Part shown: positions 53,891-64,000 of the stretch, in pieces
How the letters are laid out: each line of letters begins with the position of its first letter
Position numbering within the stretch: position 1 is the first letter of the stretch
NCBI RefSeq assembly: GCF_050948215.1
Contig: NW_027488645.1
Span: 620,001 to 684,000, forward strand
DNA from: Halictus rubicundus
Lineage: Eukaryota; Arthropoda; Insecta; Hymenoptera; Halictidae
Reading direction: 5' to 3'
Length of the DNA stretch: 64,000 nucleotides
Position numbers and translations under genes: made by a program
Notes under the pieces: model-generated
Seen by the model: the letters and a program-made list of their open reading frames with translations, nothing else
Database searches by the model: none
Told to the model about the DNA's origin: nothing

Positions 53891-56800
53891 GATAGGATAG
53901 AGAATAGGATAGGATAGAGGATAGGATAGGATAGAAGATAGGATAGGAGAGAGGATAGGATAGGATAGAGGATAGGATAGGATAGGATAGAGGATAGGAT
54001 AGGATAGGGGATAGGATAGGACAGTGGATTTGATAGGATAGAGGATAGGATAGGATACAGGAAAGGATAGGATAGAGGAAAGATTAGGGGATAGGATAGG
54101 ATAGGGGATACGACAGATGATAGGATAGGATTGAGAATAGGATAGGATAGAGGATACGATAGAGTATTGGATAGAGGATAGGATAGGATAGAGAATAGGA
54201 TAGGATAGAGGATAGGATAGGATAGAGGATAGGATTGGATAGAGGATAGAATAGAGGATAGGATAGGATAGAGGATCGGATAGAGGATATGATAGGATAG
54301 AGGATAGGATAGGATAGAGGATTGGATAAAGTAGAGGATAGTATAGGATAGAGGATAGGATAGGATAGAGGATATAATAGGATATAGGAAATTATAGGAT
54401 AGAGGATAGGATAGGATCGAGGATAGGATAGGATAGAGGATAGGATAGGATAGAGGATAGGATATGATAGAGGATAGGATAGGATAGAAAATAGGATAGG
54501 ACAGAGGATAGTATAAGATAGAGTATAGGATAGGATTGAGGATAGGATAGGATAGAGGAAAGGATAGGACAGAGGGTAGGATAGGATAGCGGATGGGCTA
54601 GGATAGAGGATACGATAGGATAAAGGATAGGATAAAGGATAGGATAGGATAGGATAGGATAGAGGATAGGATAGAGGATAGGATACAGGATAGGATAGGA
54701 TTGAGGATAGGATAGGATAGAGGATTGGATAGGATAGAGAATAGGATAGGATAGAGGATAGGATAGGATAGAGGATAGGATAGGATAGAGGATAGGATAG
54801 AGGATAGGATAGAGGATAGGATAGGATAGAGGATAGGATAGAATAGAGGATAGGATAGGAGAAAGCATAGGATAGGATAGAGGATAGGATAGAGGATAGG
54901 ATAGAGGATAGGATAGGATAGAGGATAGGATAGGATAGAGGATAGGATAGAGGATAGGATAGAGGATAGGATAGGATAGAGGATAGGATAGGATAGAGGA
55001 TAGGATAGGATAGAGGATGGGATAGAGGATAGGATAGGATAGAGGATCGGATAGAGGATAGGATAGGATAGAGGATAGGATAGGATGGAGGATTGGATAA
55101 GGTAGAGGATAGTATAGGATAGAGGGTAGGATCTGATCGGATAGAACATAGGATAGGGGATTGGATAAGATAGAGGATAGGATAGGATAGAGGATAGGAT
55201 AGGATAGAGGATAGGATAGGATAGAGGATAGGATAGGATATAGGATAGGATAGGATAGAGGATAGGATAGGATAGAGGATAGGATAGGATAGAGGATAGG
55301 ATAGGATAGAGGATAGGATAGGATAGAGGATAGGAGAGGATAGAGGATAGGATAGGATAGAGGATAGGATAGGATAGAGGATAGGATAGGATAGAGGATA
55401 GGATAGGATAGAGTATAGGATAGGATAGAGGATAGGATAGGATAGAGGATAGGATAGGATATAGGATAGGATACAGGATAGAATAGAGGATAGGATACAG
55501 GATAGAATAGAGGAAAGAGGATAGGATAGGGGATTGGATAGGATAGAGGATAGGATAAGTTAGAGGATAGTATAGGATAGAGAATAGGATAGGGGATTGG
55601 ATAGGATACAGGATAGGATACGATAGAGGATATGATACGATAGAGGATAGCGTAGGATAGGGGATATTATAAGATAGAGGATAGGATAATATAGAGTATA
55701 GAATAGGATAGAGGATACGGTACAGAATAGGATACATGATTGGATAGGATAGGGGATATTATAGGAAAGAGGAAAGGATAGGATAGAGGATAGGATAGGA
55801 TAGAGGATTGGATAGGATAGAGAATAGGATAGGATAGAGGATAGGATAGGATAGAGGATGGGATAGAGGATAGGATAGGATAGAGGATCGGATAGAGGAT
55901 AGGATAGGATAGAGGATAGGATAGGATGGAGGATTGGATAAGGTAGAGGATAGTATAGGATAGAGGGTAGGATCTGATCGGATAGAACATAGGATAGGGG
56001 ATTGGATAGGATAGAGGATAGGATAGGATAGAGGATAGGATAGGATAGAGGATAGGATAGGATATAGGATAGGATAGGATAGAGGATAGGATAGGATAGA
56101 GGATAGGATAGGATAGAGGATAGGATAGGATAGAGGATAGGATAGGATAGAGGATAGGATAGGATAGAGGATAGGATAGGATAGAGGATTGGATAGGATA
56201 CAGGATAGGATAGAATAGAGAATAGGATAGGGGATTTGATAGGATAGAGGATAGGATAGGATAGAAGATAGGATAGGATAGAGGATAGGATAGGATAGAG
56301 GATAGGATAGACGATAGGATAGGATAGAGGATAGGATAGACGATAGGATAGGACAGAGGATAGGATAGGACAGAGGATAGGATAGGATAGGGGATTTGAT
56401 AGGAAAGGATTGAGGATAGGATAGGATAGAGGATAGGATAGGATAGAGGATAGGATAGGATAGAGGATAGGATAGGATAGAGGATTGCATAGTATAGAGG
56501 ATAGGATAGGACAGAGGATAGGATAGGACAGAGGATAGGATAGGGGATTTGATAGGATAGAGGATAGGATAGGACAGAGGATAGTATAGGGGATTTGATA
56601 GGATAGAGGATAGGATAGGATAGAAGATAAGATAGGATAGAGAATAGGATAGGATAGAGGATAGGATAGGATAGAAGACAGGATAGGATAGAGGATTGGA
56701 TATGATACACGAAAGGATAGGATTGAGGATAGATGATAGGATAGGATAGAGGATTGGATAGGATACAGGATAGGATAGAGGATTGGATAGGATAGAGGAT

Positions 56801-57569
56801 GGGATAGAGGATAGGATAGGATAGAGGATCGGATAGAGGATAGGATAGGATAGAGGATAGGATAGGATGGAGGATTGGATAAGGTAGAGGATAGTATAGG
56901 ATAGAGGGTAGGATCTGATCGGATAGAACATAGGATAGGGGATTGGATAGGATAGAGGATAGGATAGGATAGAGGATAGGATAGGATAGAGGATAGGATA
57001 GGATAGAGGATAGGATAGGATATAGGATAGGATAGGATAGAGGATAGGATAGGATAGAGGATAGGATAGGATAGAGGATAGGATAGGATAGAGGATAGGA
57101 TAGGATAGAGGATAGGAGAGGATAGAGGATAGGATAGGATAGAGGATAGGATAGGATAGAGGATAGGATAGGATAGAGGATAGGATAGGATAGAGTATAG
57201 GATAGGATAGAGGATAGGATAGGATAGAGGATAGGATAGGATATAGGATAGGATACAGGATAGAATAGAGGATAGGATACAGGATAGAATAGAGGAAAGA
57301 GGATAGGATAGGGGATTGGATAGGATAGAGGATAGGATAAGTTAGAGGATAGTATAGGATAGAGAATAGGATAGGGGATTGGATAGGATAAAGGATAGGA
57401 TACGATAGAGGATATGATACGATAGAGGATAGCGTAGGATAGGGGATATTATAGGATAGAGGATAGGATAATATAGAGTATAGAATAGGATAGAGGATAC
57501 GGTACAGAATAGGATACATGATTGGATAGGATAGGGGATATTATAGGAAAGAGGAAAGGATAGGATAGA
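53890..57569. repeat. 3.67-kb tandem repeat, copy 1
   Basis: Matches 57,558 onward at offset 3,668, including ggagagagg (about 53,946 and 57,614) and ggatataggaaattatagg (about 54,383 and 58,051). Internally it holds two related halves of about 1.8 kb, each ending with the acggtacag landmark (cat ending at 55,737 and 57,519). Confidence 0.82.
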
Positions 57570-60500
57570 GAATAGGATAGGATAGAGGATAGGATAGGAT
57601 AGAAGATAGGATAGGAGAGAGGATAGGATAGGATAGAGGATAGGATAGGATAGGATAGAGGATAGGATAGGATAGGGGATAGGATAGGACAGTGGATTTG
57701 ATAGGATAGAGGATAGGATAGGATACAGGAAAGGATAGGATAGAGGAAAGATTAGGGGATAGGATAGGATAGGGGATACGACAGATGATAGGATAGGATT
57801 GAGAATAGGATAGGATAGAGGATACGATAGAGTATTGGATAGAGGATAGGATAGGATAGAGAATAGGATAGGATAGAGGATAGGATAGGATAGAGGATAG
57901 GATTGGATAGAGGATAGAATAGAGGATAGGATAGGATAGAGGATCGGATAGAGGATATGATAGGATAGAGGATAGGATAGGATAGAGGATTGGATAAAGT
58001 AGAGGATAGTATAGGATAGAGGATAGGATAGGATAGAGGATATAATAGGATATAGGAAATTATAGGATAGAGGATAGGATAGGATCGAGGATAGGATAGG
58101 ATAGAGGATAGGATAGGATAGAGGATAGGATATGATAGAGGATAGGATAGGATAGAAAATAGGATAGGACAGAGGATAGTATAAGATAGAGTATAGGATA
58201 GGATTGAGGATAGGATAGGATAGAGGAAAGGATAGGACAGAGGGTAGGATAGGATAGAGGATGGGCTAGGATAGAGGATACGATAGGATAAAGGATAGGA
58301 TAAAGGATAGGATAGGATAGGATAGGATAGAGGATAGGATAGAGGATAGGATACAGGATAGGATAGGATTGAGGATAGGATAGGATAGAGGATTGGATAG
58401 GATAGAGAATAGGATAGGATAGAGGATAGGTTAGGATAGAGGATAGGATAGGATAGAGGATAGGATAGAGGATAGGATAGAGGATAGGATAGGATAGAGG
58501 ATAGGATAGAATAGAGGATAGGATAGGAGAAAGCATAGGATAGGATAGAGGATAGGATAGAGGATAGGATAGAGGATAGGATAGGATAGAGGATAGGATA
58601 GGATAGAGGATAGGATAGAGGATAGGATAGAGGATAGGATAGGATAGAGGATAGGATAGGATAGAGGATAGGATAGGATAGAGGATGGGATAGAGGATAG
58701 GATAGGATAGAGGATCGGATAGAGGATAGGATAGGATAGAGGATAGGATAGGATGGAGGATTGGATAAGGTAGAGGATAGTATAGGATAGAGGGTAGGAT
58801 CTGATCGGATAGAACATAGGATAGGGGATTGGATAAGATAGAGGATAGGATAGGATAGAGGATAGGATAGGATAGAGGATAGGATAGGATAGAGGATAGG
58901 ATAGGATATAGGATAGGATAGGATAGAGGATAGGATAGGATAGAGGATAGGATAGGATAGAGGATAGGATAGGATAGAGGATAGGATAGGATAGAGGATA
59001 GGAGAGGATAGAGGATAGGATAGGATAGAGGATAGGATAGGATAGAGGATAGGATAGGATAGAGGATAGGATAGGATAGAGTATAGGATAGGATAGAGGA
59101 TAGGATAGGATAGAGGATAGGATAGGATATAGGATAGGATACAGGATAGAATAGAGGATAGGATACAGGATAGAATAGAGGAAAGAGGATAGGATAGGGG
59201 ATTGGATAGGATAGAGGATAGGATAAGTTAGAGGATAGTATAGGATAGAGAATAGGATAGGGGATTGGATAGGATACAGGATAGGATACGATAGAGGATA
59301 TGATACGATAGAGGATAGCGTAGGATAGGGGATATTATAGGATAGAGGATAGGATAATATAGAGTATAGAATAGGATAGAGGATACGGTACAGAATAGGA
59401 TACATGATTGGATAGGATAGGGGATATTATAGGAAAGAGGAAAGGATAGGATAGAGGATAGGATAGGATAGAGGATTGGATAGGATAGAGAATAGGATAG
59501 GATAGAGGATAGGATAGGATAGAGGATGGGATAGAGGATAGGATAGGATAGAGGATCGGATAGAGGATAGGATAGGATAGAGGATAGGATAGGATGGAGG
59601 ATTGGATAAGGTAGAGGATAGTATAGGATAGAGGGTAGGATCTGATCGGATAGAACATAGGATAGGGGATTGGATAGGATAGAGGATAGGATAGGATAGA
59701 GGATAGGATAGGATAGAGGATAGGATAGGATATAGGATAGGATAGGATAGAGGATAGGATAGGATAGAGGATAGGATAGGATAGAGGATAGGATAGGATA
59801 GAGGATAGGATAGGATAGAGGATAGGATAGGATAGAGGATAGGATAGGATAGAGGATTGGATAGGATACAGGATAGGATAGAATAGAGAATAGGATAGGG
59901 GATTTGATAGGATAGAGGATAGGATAGGATAGAAGATAGGATAGGATAGAGGATAGGATAGGATAGAGGATAGGATAGACGATAGGATAGGATAGAGGAT
60001 AGGATAGACGATAGGATAGGACAGAGGATAGGATAGGACAGAGGATAGGATAGGATAGGGGATTTGATAGGAAAGGATTGAGGATAGGATAGGATAGAGG
60101 ATAGGATAGGATAGAGGATAGGATAGGATAGAGGATAGGATAGGATAGAGGATTGCATAGTATAGAGGATAGGATAGGACAGAGGATAGGATAGGACAGA
60201 GGATAGGATAGGGGATTTGATAGGATAGAGGATAGGATAGGACAGAGGATAGTATAGGGGATTTGATAGGATAGAGGATAGGATAGGATAGAAGATAAGA
60301 TAGGATAGAGAATAGGATAGGATAGAGGATAGGATAGGATAGAAGACAGGATAGGATAGAGGATTGGATATGATACACGAAAGGATAGGATTGAGGATAG
60401 ATGATAGGATAGGATAGAGGATTGGATAGGATACAGGATAGGATAGAGGATTGGATAGGATAGAGGATGGGATAGAGGATAGGATAGGATAGAGGATCGG

Positions 60501-61220
60501 ATAGAGGATAGGATAGGATAGAGGATAGGATAGGATGGAGGATTGGATAAGGTAGAGGATAGTATAGGATAGAGGGTAGGATCTGATCGGATAGAACATA
60601 GGATAGGGGATTGGATAGGATAGAGGATAGGATAGGATAGAGGATAGGATAGGATAGAGGATAGGATAGGATAGAGGATAGGATAGGATATAGGATAGGA
60701 TAGGATAGAGGATAGGATAGGATAGAGGATAGGATAGGATAGAGGATAGGATAGGATAGAGGATAGGAGAGGATAGAGGATAGGATAGGATAGAGGATAG
60801 GATAGGATAGAGGATAGGATAGGATAGAGGATAGGATAGGATAGAGTATAGGATAGGATAGATGATAGGATAGGATAGAGGATAGGATAGGATATAGGAT
60901 AGGATACAGGATAGAATAGAGGATAGGATACAGGATAGAATAGAGGAAAGAGGATAGGATAGGGGATTGGATAGGATAGAGGATAGGATAAGTTAGAGGA
61001 TAGTATAGGATAGAGAATAGGATAGGGGATTGGATAGGATACAGGATAGGATACGATAGAGGATATGATACGATAGAGGATAGCGTAGGATAGGGGATAT
61101 TATAGGATAGAGGATAGGATAATATAGAGTATAGAATAGGATAGAGGATACGGTACAGAATAGGATACATGATTGGATAGGATAGGGGATATTATAGGAA
61201 AGAGGAAAGGATAGGATAGA
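57558..61220. repeat. 3.67-kb tandem repeat, copy 2
   Basis: Second copy of 53,890-57,569. The offset drops from 3,668 to 3,651 near its end, a loss of exactly one 17-bp unit. Landmarks end at 59,405 and 61,170. Confidence 0.82.
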
Positions 61221-64000
61221 GGATAGGATAGGATAGAGGATTGGATAGGATAGAGAATAGGATAGGATAGAGGATAGGATAGGATAGAGGATGGGATAGA
61301 GGATAGGATAGGATAGAGGATCGGATAGAGGATAGGATAGGATAGAGGATAGGATAGGATGGAGGATTGGATAAGGTAGAGGATAGTATAGGATAGAGGG
61401 TAGGATCTGATCGGATAGAACATAGGATAGGGGATTGGATAGGATAGAGGATAGGATAGGATAGAGGATAGGATAGGATAGAGGATAGGATAGGATATAG
61501 GATAGGATAGGATAGAGGATAGGATAGGATAGAGGATAGGATAGGATAGAGGATAGGATAGGATAGAGGATAGGATAGGATAGAGGATAGGATAGGATAG
61601 AGGAAAGGATAGGATAGAGGATTGGATAGGATACAGGATAGGATAGAATAGAGAATAGGATAGGGGATTTGATAGGATAGAGGATAGGATAGGATAGAAG
61701 ATAGGATAGGATAGAGGATAGGATAGGATAGAGGATAGGATAGACGATAGGATAGGATAGAGGATAGGATAGACGATAGGATAGGACAGAGGATAGGATA
61801 GGACAGAGGATAGGATAGGATAGGGGATTTGATAGGAAAGGATTGAGGATAGGATAGGATAGAGGATAGGATAGGATAGAGGATAGGATAGGATAGAGGA
61901 TAGGATAGGATAGAGGATTGCATAGTATAGAGGATAGGATAGGACAGAGGATAGGATAGGACAGAGGATAGGATAGGGGATTTGATAGGATAGAGGATAG
62001 GATAGGATAGAAGATAAGATAGGATAGAGAATAGGATAGGATAGAGGATAGGATAGGATAGAAGACAGGATAGGATAGAGGATTGGATATGATACACGAA
62101 AGGATAGGATTGAGGATAGATGATAGGATAGGATAGAGGATTGGATAGGATACAGGATAGGATAGAGGATTGGATAGGATACAGGATAGGATAGGATAGA
62201 GGATAGGATAGGATAGAGGATAGGATAGGATAGAGGATAGGATAGGATAGAGGATTAGATAGGACAGAGGATAGGATAGGATAGAGGATAGGATAGGGGA
62301 TTTGATAGGATAGAGGATAGGATAGGATAGAGGATACGATAGGATAGCGGATAGGATAGGATAGAGGATAGAATAGGGCAGAGGATAGGATAGAGTATTT
62401 GATAGGATAGAGGATAGGATAGGATAGAGGATAGGATAGGATAGAGGATAGAATAGGATAGAGGATAGGATAGACGATAGGATAGGATAGAGGATAGGAT
62501 AGGACAGAGGATAGGATAAGATAGAGGATAGGATAGGGGTTTGATAGGAAAGGATAGAGGATAGGATAGGATAGAGGATAGGATAGGATAGAGGATAGGA
62601 TAGGATAGAGGATAGGATAGGATACAGGATAGGATAGGATAGAGGATAGGATAGGATAGAGGATAGGATAGGATAGAGGATAGGATAGGATAGAGGATTG
62701 GATAGGATACAGGATAGGATAGAATAGAGAATAGGATAGGGGATTTGATAGGATAGAGGATAGGATAGGATAGAAGATAGGATAGGATAGAGGATAGGAT
62801 AGGATAGAGGATAGGATAGACGATAGGATAGGATAGAGGATAGGATAGACGATAGGATAGGATAGAGGATAGGATAGGACAGAGGATAGGATAGGATAGG
62901 GGATTTGATAGGAAAGGATTGAGGATAGGATAGGATAGAGGATAGGATAGACGATAGGATAGGATAGAGGATAGGATAGGACAGAGGATAGGATAAGATA
63001 GAGGATAGGATAGGGGTTTGATAGGAAAGGATAGAGGATAGGATAGGATAGAGGATAGGATAGGATAGAGGATAGGATAGGATAGAGGATAGGATAGACG
63101 ATAGGATAGGATAGAGGATAGGATAGGACAGAGGATAGGATAAGATAGAGGATAGGATAGGGGTTTGATAGGAAAGGATAGAGGATAGGATAGGATAGAG
63201 GATAGGATAGGATAGAGGATAGGATAGGATAGAGGATAGGATAGGATACAGGATAGGATAGGATAGAGGATAGCGTAGGATAGAGGATAGGATAGGATAG
63301 AGGATAGGATAGGATAGAAGATAGGATAGGATAGAGGATAGGATAGGGGATTTGATAGGATAGAGGATAGGATAGGATAGAAGATAGGATAGGATAGAGG
63401 ATAGGATAGGATAGAGGATAGGATGGGATAGAGGATAGGATAGGACGGAGGATAGCATAGGATAGAGGATAGGATAGGATAGAGGATAGGATGGGATAGA
63501 GGATAGAATAGGATAAAGGATAGGATAGGATAGAAGATAGGATAGGATAGAGGGTAGGATAGGATAGAGGATAGCGTAGGATAGAGGATAGGATAGGATA
63601 GAGGATAGGATAGGATAGAGCATATTATAGGATAGAGGATAGGATAGGATAGAGGATAGGATAGGATAGAGGATAGGATAGGATAGAGGATAGGATAGGA
63701 TAGAGGATAGGATAGGATAGAGGATAGGATAGGATAGAGGATAGGATAGGATAGAGGATAGGATAGGATAGAGGATTGGATAGGATACAGGATAGGATAG
63801 AATAGAGAATAGGATAGGGGATTTGATAGGATAGAGGATAGGATAGGATAGAAGATAGGATAGGATAGAGGATAGGATAGGATAGAGGATAGGATAGACG
63901 ATAGGATAGGATAGAGGATAGGATAGACGATAGGATAGGATAGAGGATAGGATAGGACAGAGGATAGGATAGGATAGGGGATTTGATAGGAAAGGATTGA
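61221..64000. repeat. Terminal mosaic with a local ggggtttgat amplification
   Basis: Begins as a further copy of the 1.8-kb half (compare 59,450 onward) and then becomes a mosaic. A one-base deletion form, ggggtttgat in place of the usual ggggatttgat, occurs at 62,536, 63,013 and 63,160, spaced 477 and 147 bp apart. I saw it nowhere else. The array runs off the window. Confidence 0.7.

Larger units (their letters stand above)
47842..64000. repeat. Right satellite array, same 17-bp unit
   Basis: The array resumes directly after the retroelement poly(A) and continues to the window edge. The unit is the same as on the left, GAGGATAGGATAGGATA with 12-bp variants. The first about 6 kb carries a variant family (landmark ggaacggatggatgatatta at about 48,085, 49,400, 50,742 and 52,601) that I did not notice in the left block. 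From about 53.9 kb the higher-order modules again resemble those of the left block. No unique or gene-like sequence was seen. Long minus-strand frames again follow from the stop-free repeat. Confidence 0.97.

Noticed and set aside
1..64000. The array as the chromosome telomere itself
   Set aside because: The unit is a heptamer plus pentamers with higher-order mosaic structure, not a uniform TTAGG array, and it extends on both sides of the window. Only a resemblance of the pentamer can be claimed.

Overview
The window is almost entirely satellite DNA. About 46.1 kb on the left and 16.2 kb on the right are built from one short, purine-rich motif. They are separated by a single 1.7 kb island of unique, GC-rich sequence at 46,144-47,841, the 5'-truncated 3' end of a non-LTR retrotransposon. 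The protein it encodes (YADD reverse transcriptase core, LGRLLPNLGGP motif, C-terminal CCHC zinc knuckle) looks like the R1 clade (R1/TRAS/SART/Waldo type), which is known mainly from arthropods. The source is therefore probably an insect or other arthropod nuclear genome. That is inference from one element, and nothing else in the window identifies the host.

The basic satellite unit is 17 bp, GAGGATAGGATAGGATA, that is one heptamer (GGATAGA in another phase) plus two GGATA pentamers. A 12-bp version with one pentamer and occasional 22-bp versions also occur. The plus strand is almost free of C. The minus strand (CCTAT/CCTCTAT) has no stop codon in any frame of the 17-bp or 12-bp unit. This explains the very long minus-strand reading frames, up to about 1,050 codons of Y-P-I-L-S; I do not regard them as genes.

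Above the 17-bp unit lies a mosaic of higher-order repeats marked by shared point variants. From left to right: 1.64-kb copies at 1-1,140 and 1,640-2,796; a 3.08-kb module at 2,650-5,650, 5,727-8,738 and about 10,940-13,950, with a truncated copy at 9,290-10,940; 815-bp tandem units at 13,632-15,261; a nearly perfect 10,663-bp-offset duplication (16,110-25,388 and 26,773-36,051); a backward jump at 36,051 that replays 22,837-26,770 as 36,052-39,985; another replay at 40,250-42,417; a mosaic up to the retroelement; a different 1.3-1.9 kb family at 47,842-53,890; a 3.67-kb tandem pair at 53,890-57,569 and 57,558-61,220; and a closing mosaic to 64,000.

The clearest result is the retroelement insertion. 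It is flanked by an 18-19 bp target-site duplication. Two paralogous satellite copies (around 50,498 and 52,357) preserve the empty site. The one at 52,357 aligns without gaps to about 1 kb of left flank (offset 6,232) and about 0.5 kb of right flank (offset 4,516). The insertion therefore probably postdates the local amplification. I found no host genes, RNA genes, CRISPR arrays or other gene-like sequence.
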